This document shows positions 40,947 through 52,059 of a stretch of DNA of 56,343 nucleotides, in pieces (the stretch's first letter is position 1; every line of letters starts with the position of its first letter). The DNA is taken from NCBI RefSeq assembly GCF_000282495.1, contig NZ_AKJE01000057.1, positions 1 through 56,343 of the forward strand. Direction: 5' to 3'. Made by a program: the position numbers and the translations under genes. Source of the DNA: Pseudomonas sp. GM79 (GTDB lineage Bacteria > Pseudomonadota > Gammaproteobacteria > Pseudomonadales > Pseudomonadaceae). The notes beneath the pieces were generated by a model. That model was not told the DNA's origin and ran no database searches. It saw only the letters and a list, made by a program, of their open reading frames with translations.

Positions 40947-42419
40947 ATGGCCCGTTTCGAACTGCAAAAACTCTACATCGACGGCGGTTACACCGACGCC
41001 AGCAGCGACGCCACCTTCGAAGCCATCAACCCGGCTAACGGTGAAGTCCTCGCAACCGTACAACGTGCAACCAAGGAAGACGTTGAGCGTGCAGTGGTCA
41101 GCGCCGAAAAGGGTCAGAAAATCTGGGCTGCAATGACCGCCATGGAGCGTTCGCGCATCCTGCGTCGCGCCGTCGACATCCTGCGCGAGCGCAACGATGA
41201 GCTGGCCGCCCTGGAAACCCTGGACACCGGCAAGGCGTACTCCGAAACCCGTTACGTCGACATCGTCACTGGCGCTGACGTGCTGGAATATTACGCAGGT
41301 CTGGTACCGGCCATCGAAGGCGAGCAGATTCCACTGCGCACCACCTCTTTCGTCTACACCCGTCGCGAGCCGCTGGGCATCGTGGCCGGTATCGGCGCGT
41401 GGAACTACCCGATCCAGATCGCCCTGTGGAAATCCGCGCCAGCCCTGGCGGCCGGTAACGCGATGATCTTCAAGCCAAGCGAAGTCACCTCGCTGACTAC
41501 CTTGAAACTGGCCGAGATCTACACCGAAGCAGGCCTGCCAGCCGGCGTGTTCAACGTTCTGACCGGCAGTGGCCGTGAAGTCGGCACCTGGCTGACCGAG
41601 CACCCACGCATCGAAAAAATTTCCTTCACCGGCGGCACCGACACCGGCAAGAAGGTGATGGCCAGCGCTTCCGCCTCGTCGCTCAAAGACGTGACCATGG
41701 AACTGGGCGGCAAATCCCCGCTGATCATTTTCGACGACGCCGACCTCGATCGCGCCGCCGACACCGCGATGATGGCCAACTTCTACAGCTCCGGTCAGGT
41801 CTGCACCAACGGCACTCGCGTGTTCGTGCCGAGCCACCTGAAAGCTGCGTTCGAAGCCAAGATCGTTGAGCGCGTTGCCCGCATTCGCGTCGGTAACCCA
41901 CAAGACGAAAACACCAACTTCGGCCCGCTGGTCAGCTTCGCCCACATGGAAAGCGTGCTGGGTTACATCGCCAAAGGTAAGGAAGAAGGCGCCCGCCTGC
42001 TGTGCGGTGGCGATCGTCTGACCGACGGCGAATTCGCCAAAGGCGCATTCGTGGCACCGACCGTGTTCACCGACTGCACCGACGAGATGACCATCGTTCG
42101 CGAAGAAATCTTCGGCCCGGTGATGAGCATCCTGACGTACGAAACCGAAGAAGAAGTGATCCGTCGCGCCAACGACACCGAGTTCGGCCTGGCCGCTGGT
42201 GTCGTCACCAAAGACCTGAACCGCGCTCACCGTGTGATCCATCAACTGGAAGCCGGTATCTGCTGGATCAACGCCTGGGGCGAGTCCGACGCCAAGATGC
42301 CGGTCGGCGGCTACAAGCAGTCGGGTGTGGGTCGTGAGAACGGCATCAGCTCGCTGAACAACTTCACACGCATCAAATCGGTACAGGTCGAACTGGGCGA
42401 TTACGCCTCGGTTTTCTAA
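40947..42419 (+). CDS. betB: Betaine aldehyde dehydrogenase BetB
   Basis: The 490-residue aldehyde dehydrogenase oxidises betaine aldehyde to glycine betaine with NAD(P)+. The catalytic cysteine C286 (SSGQVCTNGTR) and general base E252 (VTMELGGKS) are at the same numbers as in the characterised P. aeruginosa enzyme. The nucleotide-binding SFTGGTDTGKKV and N-terminal WNYP motifs are present. It lies between betI and betA in the usual order. A GCGAGGA ribosome-binding site precedes the ATG. Confidence 0.97.
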   Translation: MARFELQKLYIDGGYTDASSDATFEAINPANGEVLATVQRATKEDVERAVVSAEKGQKIWAAMTAMERSRILRRAVDILRERNDELAALETLDTGKAYSETRYVDIVTGADVLEYYAGLVPAIEGEQIPLRTTSFVYTRREPLGIVAGIGAWNYPIQIALWKSAPALAAGNAMIFKPSEVTSLTTLKLAEIYTEAGLPAGVFNVLTGSGREVGTWLTEHPRIEKISFTGGTDTGKKVMASASASSLKDVTMELGGKSPLIIFDDADLDRAADTAMMANFYSSGQVCTNGTRVFVPSHLKAAFEAKIVERVARIRVGNPQDENTNFGPLVSFAHMESVLGYIAKGKEEGARLLCGGDRLTDGEFAKGAFVAPTVFTDCTDEMTIVREEIFGPVMSILTYETEEEVIRRANDTEFGLAAGVVTKDLNRAHRVIHQLEAGICWINAWGESDAKMPVGGYKQSGVGRENGISSLNNFTRIKSVQVELGDYASVF

Positions 42420-42450
42420 GGCGGTATTTGCTTCGCCTGCGAGATCGCTA

Positions 42451-42538
42451 TCGCAGGCAAGCCAGCTCCCACAGGTTTGGCGCCGTTCGCCAAATCTGCG
42501 GTGCCCCCGATCCCTGTGGGAGCGTGGCTTGCCCGCGA
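42451..42538. repeat. Inverted repeat, GGCAAGCCAGCTCCCAC family
   Basis: TCGCAGGCAAGCCAGCTC at 42451 and its imperfect reverse complement CTGTGGGAGCGTGGCTTGCC from 42514 flank a short loop between betB and betA. It resembles the REP core but differs at several positions, so it is a sister family. It would be transcribed in the bet operon. Confidence 0.75.
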
Positions 42539-42589
42539 TCGAGTGCGAAGCACTCGCCGACCTGACCAACTTCAAAGAGGGTGCATTCA

Positions 42590-44293
42590 ATGTCCCAAGA
42601 ATTCGATTACATCATCATCGGTGCCGGCTCGGCCGGTAACACCCTGGCGACCCGTCTGACTGAAGACGAAGGCGTCACCGTCCTGCTGCTCGAAGCAGGC
42701 GGCCCGGATTACCGTCTCGACTTCCGCACGCAAATGCCGGCCGCCCTGGCGTTCCCGCTGCAAGGTCGTCGCTACAACTGGGCCTACGAAACCGATCCAG
42801 AACCACACATGGACGGTCGCCGGATGGAATGCGGTCGCGGCAAGGGCCTGGGTGGTTCTTCGCTGATCAACGGCATGTGCTACATCCGTGGTAACGCCAT
42901 GGACTACGACAACTGGTCGAAACTGCCCGGTCTGGAAGACTGGACCTACCTCGACTGCCTGCCGTATTTCCGCAAGGCGGAAACCCGTGACATCGGCCCG
43001 AACGACTACCACGGTGGCGACGGTCCGGTCAGCGTGACCACACCGAAAGCCGGCAACAACCCGCTGTTCCACGCGATGGTTGAAGCCGGCGTGCAAGCCG
43101 GTTACCCACGCACCGAAGACCTCAACGGCTACCAGCAAGAAGGTTTCGGCCCGATGGACCGCACCGTGACGCCGAACGGCCGTCGCGCCAGCACCGCTCG
43201 CGGCTACCTGGACGTCGCCAAGAAGCGTTCGACCCTGACCATCGTCACCCATGCCCTGACCGACAAGATCCTGTTCGAAGGCAAGCGTGCGGTCGGCGTG
43301 CGTTACCTGATCGGCGCCGCTGAAGAGCGCGTTGAAGCCCGCGCCCGCAAAGAAGTACTGCTGTGCTCCGGCGCCATCGCTTCGCCGCAGATTCTGCAAC
43401 GCTCCGGCGTCGGCCCGGCCGAACTGCTGAAGAAACTCGACATCCCGGTGGTCCACGACCTGCCAGGCGTTGGTGAAAACCTGCAGGATCACCTTGAGCT
43501 GTACCTGCAATACGCGTGCACCCAACCGGTCTCGCTGTACCCGTCGCTGCTGCTGCACAACCAGCCGGCCATCGGTGCCGAGTGGCTGTTCAACGGCACC
43601 GGTATCGGCGCCAGCAACCAGTTCGAAGCCGGCGGCTTCATCCGCACCCGTCCGGAATTCGATTGGCCGAACATTCAGTACCACTTCCTGCCGGTGGCGA
43701 TTAACTACAACGGCAGTAACGGTGTGAAAGAGCACGGTTTCCAGGCGCACATGGGCTCCATGCGTTCGCCAAGCCGTGGTCGCATCCAGGCCAAGTCCAA
43801 GGATCCGCGCGAGTACCCGAGCATCCTGTTCAACTACATGGCCACCGAGCAGGACTGGCAGGAATTCCGCGATGGCATCCGCCTGACCCGTGAAATCATG
43901 CAGCAACCAGCGCTGGACGCCTTCCGTGGCCGCGAAATCAGCCCGGGCATCGACGTGCAAACCGATGAACAGCTGGACAAGTTCATCCGCGAACACGCCG
44001 AAACCGCGTTCCACCCGTCCTGCTCGTGCAAGATGGGTACCGACGAGATGGCCGTGGTCGATGGCGAAGGTCGTGTGCATGGCATGCAGGCTCTGCGTGT
44101 GGTCGATGCCTCGATCATGCCGATCATCACCACCGGCAACCTGAACGCACCAACGATCATGATGGCCGAGAAAATCGCCGACAAGATCCGCGGTCGCAAG
44201 CCATTGCCGCGTAGCAAGGCTGCCTACTTCGTGGCCGGCGATGCGCCGGTGCGTGGCAAGCCGTTGCGGGATGTGAGCCTGACTGCTCAGTAA
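42590..44293 (+). CDS. betA: Choline dehydrogenase BetA
   Basis: The 567-residue GMC flavoprotein oxidises choline to betaine aldehyde and can oxidise the aldehyde further; it is membrane-associated and feeds electrons to the respiratory chain. The N-terminal FAD motif is IIGAGSAGNTLA, GMC signature 1 lies in GRGKGLGGSSLINGM, and the catalytic histidine region is AFHPSCSCKMG. The ATG at 42590 follows an AAAGAGG ribosome-binding site. It is last in betIBA and followed by a REP doublet. Confidence 0.97.
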   Translation: MSQEFDYIIIGAGSAGNTLATRLTEDEGVTVLLLEAGGPDYRLDFRTQMPAALAFPLQGRRYNWAYETDPEPHMDGRRMECGRGKGLGGSSLINGMCYIRGNAMDYDNWSKLPGLEDWTYLDCLPYFRKAETRDIGPNDYHGGDGPVSVTTPKAGNNPLFHAMVEAGVQAGYPRTEDLNGYQQEGFGPMDRTVTPNGRRASTARGYLDVAKKRSTLTIVTHALTDKILFEGKRAVGVRYLIGAAEERVEARARKEVLLCSGAIASPQILQRSGVGPAELLKKLDIPVVHDLPGVGENLQDHLELYLQYACTQPVSLYPSLLLHNQPAIGAEWLFNGTGIGASNQFEAGGFIRTRPEFDWPNIQYHFLPVAINYNGSNGVKEHGFQAHMGSMRSPSRGRIQAKSKDPREYPSILFNYMATEQDWQEFRDGIRLTREIMQQPALDAFRGREISPGIDVQTDEQLDKFIREHAETAFHPSCSCKMGTDEMAVVDGEGRVHGMQALRVVDASIMPIITTGNLNAPTIMMAEKIADKIRGRKPLPRSKAAYFVAGDAPVRGKPLRDVSLTAQ

Positions 44294-44315
44294 GGCGTAA
44301 TACCGAGGCGCGGCC

Positions 44316-44408
44316 TTCGCGAGCAAGCCCGCTCCCACATTTGATCTCTGGTGTTCACAAAATTTGTGTTCACTACCGATCCAATGTGGGAGCGGGCTTG
44401 CTCGCGAA
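44316..44408. repeat. REP doublet, outward type, 93 bp
   Basis: Cores at 44316-44339 and 44385-44408 flank a 45-base loop with an inner palindrome around GTGTTCACAAAATTTGTG. It follows betA. Confidence 0.88.
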
Positions 44409-44576
44409 GGGGCCCCACCAAACAGTACATAACTTCCTGACTCACCCGGCGTAACCCCTTCCTACACCGCTATGCCCTTGATCCTCCCCCCATGCAGGCC
44501 TAATCTAGCGCCACGCAAACGTTTCATCCCCTCGCAATACCGATACATCGCAACTCCATACCAAGGAGGTTCCCGA

Positions 44577-46019
44577 ATGTTCGATTTCCACCCCCAGCTC
44601 AAGCAGCGCTTCGCTGCCTTGCGCACGGGCGCTGAATTCTTTTCGCTGCGTTATGTGCGCGAGTCCGGCCAGTACCTGTCGGTGCGCAAGAACGTCGCCG
44701 AACCGCCGAGCCTGAGCCGCGACGAAGGCGCGATGCTGACCGTTCGGGTCAACGGCGTCGAAGCCTATGCCGCCACCAACGACCTGTCCCAATCCGGCCT
44801 GCAAGCCGCGCTGGAGAAAGCTGAGCAGCAAGCCCGTCGACTCAAGCCTCACGCCCTGCTCGACCTGCGCGAGCAAGCCGTTTCCAGCGACCGCGCCGAC
44901 TATTTCTCACCCAACTTCGACCAGCCCTTCCCGTCCCTGAGCGATTGCTACCAGTTGCTCGGTGCCGAATCTGCCGCCGTGCCCAAGGACGAGCGACTGG
45001 TGAACTGGCAGGCGAGCATCGGCATCACCAACGTCGAGCAAATCTACCTCAACAGTGCCGGTGCCGAATTGCGTCAGGCCCAGCGTTTCGTCTACCCGAG
45101 CGTGGACGTCACCGCCTACGACGGCAGCGACAGCCAGACCCGTAGCCTGGGCCGCGAGAACTTCGGCCAGCAGGGCGGCTTTGATGTGATCAGCCGTTGC
45201 GGCCTGATCGGTGCCGGCCCGAAAGTCGCCGATCAGGCGCTGCAATTGCTCCTGGCGCCAAACACCCCGCAAGGCCCGCGCGACTTGCTGCTGATGCCCG
45301 ACCAGATGATGCTGCAGATCCACGAGTCCATCGGTCACCCGCTGGAACTGGACCGCATCCTGGGCGATGAGCGCAATTACGCCGGCACCAGTTTCGTCAA
45401 GGCAGAAGACTTCGGCAGCCTGCAATACGGCTCCGAACTGCTCAACGTCACGTTCGACCCGGACATCCCCGAGCAACTCGCCAGCTACGGCCATGACGAC
45501 GACGGCAGCGCTGCCAGCAAGCAATTCCTGATTAAAGAAGGTTTGTTGCTGCGTCCGCTCGGTGGTGCGCTGTCGCAATTCCGTGCTGGCATGGATGGCG
45601 TTGCCAACAGCCGCGCCTGCGGCTGGAACCGTCCACCAATCGACCGCATGGCCAACCTCAACATCGAGCCCGGCGATCAGCCGCTGGAGCAGTTGATCGG
45701 CAATATCGAGCACGGCATTTTGATGAGCACCAACCGTTCGTGGTCCATCGATGACGCGCGCAACAAATTCCAGTTCGGTTGCGAATGGGGTCAGTTGATC
45801 GAAAACGGCGAACTCAAAGGCGTGGTGAAGAACCCGAACTACCGGGCGATTTCCGCACAATTCTGGAAAAGCCTCAGCGCCGTCGGCGATGCCAACACCG
45901 TCAAAGTGCTGGGCACGCCGAACTGCGGCAAGGGCGAACCGAACCAGGTGATCCGCGTCGGTCACGCGTCGCCGGCCTGTGTGTTCAGCAATGTGGATGT
46001 GTTTGGGGGAGATGCCTGA
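44577..46019 (+). CDS. TldD-like metalloprotease subunit (second copy)
   Basis: The 480-residue protein of the TldD/PmbA family has the metal-binding HESIGH motif (H249, E250, H254) of the HExxxH type that marks the catalytic TldD partner. Two C-terminal cysteines (GTPNCGKGEPNQ, HASPACVFSNVD) are further candidate metal ligands. TldD/TldE complexes degrade or trim unfolded peptides and modified-peptide precursors. The standard tldD and pmbA genes of Pseudomonas lie elsewhere, so this looks like a divergent paralogue. AAGGAGG precedes the ATG. Its stop overlaps the next gene by one base. Confidence 0.88.
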   Translation: MFDFHPQLKQRFAALRTGAEFFSLRYVRESGQYLSVRKNVAEPPSLSRDEGAMLTVRVNGVEAYAATNDLSQSGLQAALEKAEQQARRLKPHALLDLREQAVSSDRADYFSPNFDQPFPSLSDCYQLLGAESAAVPKDERLVNWQASIGITNVEQIYLNSAGAELRQAQRFVYPSVDVTAYDGSDSQTRSLGRENFGQQGGFDVISRCGLIGAGPKVADQALQLLLAPNTPQGPRDLLLMPDQMMLQIHESIGHPLELDRILGDERNYAGTSFVKAEDFGSLQYGSELLNVTFDPDIPEQLASYGHDDDGSAASKQFLIKEGLLLRPLGGALSQFRAGMDGVANSRACGWNRPPIDRMANLNIEPGDQPLEQLIGNIEHGILMSTNRSWSIDDARNKFQFGCEWGQLIENGELKGVVKNPNYRAISAQFWKSLSAVGDANTVKVLGTPNCGKGEPNQVIRVGHASPACVFSNVDVFGGDA

Positions 46020-47368
46020 TGAGTACTGCCACGAGCACTTCAAATAGCCAGGCCGAGTCGTTCAAGACCCTGGTCAACTGGTTGCGCGATGCGCTGCGCA
46101 CACCGGAGCAATTCACCCTCAGCTACGCCGCCGAGTCGTCGGCTTTCGTGCGTTTCAACCACGCCAAGGTCCGTCAGGCCGGGCAGGTGCAGCAAGCGAG
46201 TGTCGGGTTCAAATTGATTAACGAGGGTCGTCATGCCGATCTGAATATCACCCTGTCGGGCGACCACGAAGTTGATCTTCAGCGTCTGGCCGAAGGTCTG
46301 CAACAGTTGCGCGAAACCTTGCCACTGTTGCCTCAGGACCCGTACCTGCAGCTCAATCATAACGACTGGCAGAGCAACAACGTGCAGGAGCATCCGCTGC
46401 CGGACACCGAGCAAGTGGTCGCTGAAATCACCCAGGCTGCCGAGGGCCTGGACCTGGTCGGTTTCTATGCCGCCGGGCCGATCAGTCGCGGTTTCGCCAG
46501 TTCCTCGGGCGCGTTCGGCTGGCATCAGGCCAACAGCTTCAACTTCGATTTCAGCCTGTTTCATGAAAACGGTCAGGCGGTGAAAGCCAGCTATGCCGGA
46601 CACGACTGGAGCAGCGAAGGCTTTGCCAGGCGCTTCCAGCAGGCCCGCGAGCAATTGGCGTTTCTGGGTCGGCCATTGCGCACGCTGCCGCCCGGCGAAT
46701 ACCGCGCCTACCTGGCGCCGGCAGCGCTGGAAGAAATCATGGGCATGCTGAGCTGGGGCGGGTTTTCGGCCCAGGCGATTGCCAGCAAACAGAGCCCGTT
46801 GCAGAAGTTCTACGCCAGCGAAGCCTGCTTCAGCCCCAACGTATGGTTGAGTGAGCAGGTCAGCGGTTCCTTGAGCCCGGCGTTTTCCGACGAAGGTTAT
46901 CCCCGCGATGACCTGGGGTTGATCGCCAAAGGCATGGCCAATGCCCGACTGATCAACTCCCGCAGCGCTGCCGAATACGACCTCACTGCCAACGGCGCGA
47001 GCAGCCATGAATACCCGACGGCGCTGGTCATGCAAGGCGGCAATCTGGAGCAGGCGGACATCCTCAAGCGCCTCGGCACCGGGCTCTACATCAGTAACCT
47101 GTGGTACCTGAACTACTCGGACCAACCGGCGGCGCGCCTGACCGGCATGACGCGATTTGCGACCTTCTGGGTCGAGAACGGCGAGATTCAGGCACCGGTC
47201 AGCACCATGCGGTTTGATGACAGCGTCTACAGCCTGCTCGGTTCGCAGCTGGAAGCGTTGACCGAGGAGCGTGAATTGCTGCTTTCGGCCAGCACCTACA
47301 GTCAGCGAGCGACTGCTTCGGCACTGTTGCCGGGCGCGCTCGTCAGCCGACTTACGTTGACGCTGTAA
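46019..47368 (+). CDS. PmbA/TldE-like partner subunit (second copy)
   Basis: The 449-residue TldD/PmbA-family protein lacks a HExxxH motif, as is usual for the non-catalytic TldE (PmbA) partner. The central ASSSGAFGWHQANSFNFDFS and C-terminal ISNLWYLNYSDQPAARLTGMTRFATFWVENG blocks fit the family. Its ATG overlaps the TldD-like stop codon (TGATG), so equal amounts are expected. Together they probably form a heterodimeric peptidase; the target is unknown, and no ribosomal-peptide precursor was noticed nearby. Confidence 0.87.
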   Translation: MSTATSTSNSQAESFKTLVNWLRDALRTPEQFTLSYAAESSAFVRFNHAKVRQAGQVQQASVGFKLINEGRHADLNITLSGDHEVDLQRLAEGLQQLRETLPLLPQDPYLQLNHNDWQSNNVQEHPLPDTEQVVAEITQAAEGLDLVGFYAAGPISRGFASSSGAFGWHQANSFNFDFSLFHENGQAVKASYAGHDWSSEGFARRFQQAREQLAFLGRPLRTLPPGEYRAYLAPAALEEIMGMLSWGGFSAQAIASKQSPLQKFYASEACFSPNVWLSEQVSGSLSPAFSDEGYPRDDLGLIAKGMANARLINSRSAAEYDLTANGASSHEYPTALVMQGGNLEQADILKRLGTGLYISNLWYLNYSDQPAARLTGMTRFATFWVENGEIQAPVSTMRFDDSVYSLLGSQLEALTEERELLLSASTYSQRATASALLPGALVSRLTLTL

Positions 47369-47378
47369 ACACAAAACC

Positions 47379-47512
47379 TGTGGCGAGGGAGCTTGCTCCC
47401 GCTGGGCTGCGAAGCGGCCCTCTAGATCGGCAAACGCGTTCTATCAGACATACCGCATTCGCCGGACTTACGACTGCTGCGCAGCCGAACGGGAGCAAGC
47501 TACCTCGCCACA
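47379..47512. repeat. Inverted repeat, GAGGGAGCTTGCTCCC family
   Basis: Arms TGTGGCGAGGGAGCTTGC at 47379 and CAAGCTACCTCGCCACA ending at 47512 match the element at 9163-9295. It separates the TldE-like gene from the exporter gene. Confidence 0.85.
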
Positions 47513-47558
47513 GGGTTCAACGTCGACCATGAATCTGCATTAACCCACAAGAGGTCCC

Positions 47559-48986
47559 ATGCCCAACCGCCCACCTCTCGACGCCGTCACCGCCCGCTGG
47601 GTACCGTGGGTTGTGGCCATTGCCTTCTTCATGCAGTCCCTCGACGGGACGATCCTCAACACCGCCCTCCCCGCCATGGCCCGGGACCTGGCCGAAGACC
47701 CGCTGCGCATGCAGGGCGTCATCATCGCCTACATGCTCACCGTCGCCTTACTGATCCCCGCCTCCGGCTGGATCGCCGATCGCTTCGGCACCCGGAAAAT
47801 CTTCTTCGGCGCGATCCTCCTGTTCAGCTTCGGCTCATTGCTTTGCGCCTTGTCCAGCACCCTGAGCATGCTCATCGGCGCGCGGGTGATCCAGGGCCTC
47901 GGTGGTGCGTTGATGTTGCCGGTCGGGCGTTTGGTGGTGCTGCGCGCGTATCCGCGCTCGGAGCTGGTGCGGATCATGGGGTTCATTACCATTCCCGGCC
48001 TGCTCGGCCCGCTGATCGGCCCGACCATGGGCGGCTGGATGGTGCAATACCTGACCTGGCACTGGATCTTCCTGATCAACCTGCCGGTGGGCGTCCTCGG
48101 TTGCTACGCGGTGTGGAAATTCATCCCTGACCTGCGCGGCAGCGAACGCACGCGCTTTGATAGCCTGGGTTTTTTGCTGTTCGGCGCGGCGATGGTATTG
48201 ATCACCATCGCCATGGAAGGCCTCGGCGAACTGCACCTGCCGCACTTGCGGGTAATGTTGCTGCTGTTTGGCGGCATGGCCTGTCTGGCGGCGTATTGGC
48301 TGCGGGCCGGGCACATCGACAATCCGTTGTTTGCGCCCTCGCTGTTCAAGACCCGAACCTTCGCCGTGGGCATTCTCGGCAACCTGTTCGCTCGCCTCGG
48401 CAGCGGCGCCCTGCCCTTTCTGGTGCCGTTGCTGCTGCAAGTGGCGCTGGGTTATTCGCCGTCACAGGCAGGGATGAGCATGCTGCCCCTGGCCGCGGCC
48501 GCGATGGTCGCCAAGTCGGTGGCGCGGCCGCTGATCGAACGCTTCGGCTACCGCACCGTGCTGACCGGCAACACACTGGCGCTGGGAATCATGCTGGCCA
48601 GCATGGGCCTGGTCAGCGAGCAGACGCCGTATTGGCTGCTGCTGGCTCAGTTGGCGATTCTGGGGGCGATCAACTCCTTGCAGTTCACCGCGATGAACAC
48701 CGTCACCCTGATCGACCTCGACGACGCCAGCGCCAGCAGCGGCAACAGTTTGCTGTCGGTGGTCGCGCAATTGTCCCTGAGCCTCGGAGTGGCCTGCGCC
48801 GGCGCCCTGCTCGGTGGCTTCACGGCAGAGATCGGTAATGACGGCGTGGACACGGTTCTGGGCGCGTTCCAGCTGACGTTTGTGACGGTCGGAATCATGG
48901 CGATGCTGGCTGCAACGATCTTCTCGCAGCTTTCACCCAAGGATGGCCGACGGATGGTCAGCCGCGAGCACGATATCGAGCACTGA
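47559..48986 (+). CDS. mdtD: DHA2-family MFS exporter (MdtD-like)
   Basis: The 475-residue proton-coupled drug exporter has about fourteen membrane segments. The MFS motif A-type loop reads GWIADRFGTRKIFF, the N-terminal FFMQSLDGTILNTALPAMA is typical of DHA2, and motif C-like GLLGPLIGPTMGGWMV is present. It closely resembles E. coli MdtD in sequence order, but there is no mdtABC-type pump nearby. The substrate is unknown. Confidence 0.85.
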   Translation: MPNRPPLDAVTARWVPWVVAIAFFMQSLDGTILNTALPAMARDLAEDPLRMQGVIIAYMLTVALLIPASGWIADRFGTRKIFFGAILLFSFGSLLCALSSTLSMLIGARVIQGLGGALMLPVGRLVVLRAYPRSELVRIMGFITIPGLLGPLIGPTMGGWMVQYLTWHWIFLINLPVGVLGCYAVWKFIPDLRGSERTRFDSLGFLLFGAAMVLITIAMEGLGELHLPHLRVMLLLFGGMACLAAYWLRAGHIDNPLFAPSLFKTRTFAVGILGNLFARLGSGALPFLVPLLLQVALGYSPSQAGMSMLPLAAAAMVAKSVARPLIERFGYRTVLTGNTLALGIMLASMGLVSEQTPYWLLLAQLAILGAINSLQFTAMNTVTLIDLDDASASSGNSLLSVVAQLSLSLGVACAGALLGGFTAEIGNDGVDTVLGAFQLTFVTVGIMAMLAATIFSQLSPKDGRRMVSREHDIEH

Positions 48987-49071
48987 CCCTACGACTTCTC
49001 GTCCGGAAACTTCAGGCGAATGGCCATGAGACTGATACACTGCGCGACATTTTGTTTTGCAGGCCAGTCCC

Positions 49072-50457
<1,386 letters not shown>

Positions 50458-50484
50458 GCGATCGTCTGGCTGACAAAGATCAAA

Positions 50485-50574
50485 TGTGGGAGCGGGCTTG
50501 CTCGCGAAAGCGGACTGACAGACAACATCTATGTTGAATGTACTGACCCCTTCGCGAGCAAGCCCGCTCCCACA
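50485..50574. repeat. REP doublet, 90-bp type
   Basis: Inverted cores at 50485-50508 and 50551-50574 face each other, with AACATCTATGTT in the loop. It lies between dbpA and the YhiN-like gene. Confidence 0.9.
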
Positions 50575-50616
50575 TTGGTTTGCCGATGAATTTAAAATTT
50601 GTGTGAGGACACCGTT

Positions 50617-51795
50617 TTGCGCTCTACCGAAGTCGTGATCATTGGCGCTGGCGCCGCAGGGTTGATGTGTGCGCTGACCGCCGCCGGGCGCGGGCGCAAG
50701 GTGATGTTGCTTGACCATGCGAACAAGGCCGGCAAGAAAATCCTCATGTCAGGCGGTGGCCGCTGCAATTTCACCAACATGTACACCGAACCGGGCAATT
50801 TTCTCTCGCAGAACGAGCACTTCTGCAAATCCGCGCTGGCGCGCTACACCCAGTGGGATTTCATCGGTCTGGTGGCCAAACACGGCGTGCCGTACCACGA
50901 GAAGAAACTCGGCCAGTTGTTCTGCGATAACAAATCCAGCGACATCCTCGAAATGCTGCTCGAGGAATGCAATCAGGTCGGCGTCAGCCTGCACCTGGAC
51001 ACCTCGATTCAGACCATAGAGAAGCTTGAAAGCGGTTATCTGCTGGATACCACGCTGGGCCAGATCACGTGTGAATCCCTGGTGATCGCCACGGGCGGTT
51101 TGTCGATTCCGACCCTCGGTGCCACCGGTTTCGGTTATCAAGTGGCCAAACAGTTCGGTCATGACCTGCTGCCGACCCGCGCCGGCCTCGTGCCGTTCAC
51201 CATCACCGATCAGCTCAAGGAGCTTTGCACCGAGCTGTCCGGTACGTCGGTGGATTGCCTGGTGAGCTGCAACGACCAGAGTTTCCGCGAAAACATCCTG
51301 TTCACTCACCGCGGCCTCAGTGGGCCGGCGATCTTGCAGATTTCGTCGTTCTGGGAATCCGGCGACACGGTGGAAATCAATCTGATGCCGGATCACGACG
51401 TGCCGACCTGGCTGCAACAGCAGCAGGCCGAACGTCCCAACAGCGAGTTGAAAACCCTGCTCGGTGAAATCTTCACCAAGAAGATGGCCAATCTGCTGGC
51501 GGACAACTGGTTCGCCTCCAAACCGATGAAGCAGTACACCCACGCCGAACTGGCAGGCATCGCCGAAAAACTGGCGAACTGGAAAGTCGTGCCGGCCGGC
51601 ACTGAAGGCTACCGCACTGCCGAAGTGACCCTGGGCGGCGTCGACACGCGCGAAGTGTCGTCCAAGACCATGGAATCGCTGAAGAGCCCAGGGCTGTATT
51701 TCATCGGTGAAGTGCTCGACGTTACCGGGCACTTGGGTGGTTTCAACTTTCAGTGGGCCTGGGCTTCAGGCTACGCCGCCGCGCAGTACGCCTAA
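50617..51795 (+). CDS. NAD(P)/FAD-dependent oxidoreductase (YhiN/HI0933 family)
   Basis: The 392-residue flavoprotein has the N-terminal FAD motif IIGAGAAGLMCAL, the family-specific AGKKILMSGGGRCNFTN block, and a C-terminal GLYFIGEVLDVTGHLGGFNFQWAWASG. Function is not established for the family. A TTG start at 50617 is favoured because GAGGA lies seven bases upstream and the residue order matches the family; an alternative TTG is at 50599. It stands alone between two REP doublets. Confidence 0.85.
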   Translation: MRSTEVVIIGAGAAGLMCALTAAGRGRKVMLLDHANKAGKKILMSGGGRCNFTNMYTEPGNFLSQNEHFCKSALARYTQWDFIGLVAKHGVPYHEKKLGQLFCDNKSSDILEMLLEECNQVGVSLHLDTSIQTIEKLESGYLLDTTLGQITCESLVIATGGLSIPTLGATGFGYQVAKQFGHDLLPTRAGLVPFTITDQLKELCTELSGTSVDCLVSCNDQSFRENILFTHRGLSGPAILQISSFWESGDTVEINLMPDHDVPTWLQQQQAERPNSELKTLLGEIFTKKMANLLADNWFASKPMKQYTHAELAGIAEKLANWKVVPAGTEGYRTAEVTLGGVDTREVSSKTMESLKSPGLYFIGEVLDVTGHLGGFNFQWAWASGYAAAQYA

Positions 51796-51818
51796 CTAAC
51801 GGGTGTACACAAATTAAA

Positions 51819-51908
51819 TGTGGGAGCGGGCTTGCTCGCGAAGGCGGCCTGACAGTCAACATAGATGTTGAATGTACCGACCTCTTCGCGAGCAAACCCG
51901 CTCCCACA
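51819..51908. repeat. REP doublet, 90-bp type
   Basis: Cores at 51819-51842 and 51885-51908 face each other. The right core has one substitution (AAACCC for AAGCCC). It lies between the YhiN-like and YccS-like genes. Confidence 0.9.
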
Positions 51909-52059
51909 GGTTTCTCTGCCAACCACAAAATTTGTGATCGGCAACAGATACCTCGTACTCCAAGGAACAGATTTTGCTGTCAGATGTGATCGGCGCCATT
52001 GCGTCGGCGTCATTAGTGGCTCAATTTAGCGTCATTGCCTCGGAAGGCCTTCGCACTTC

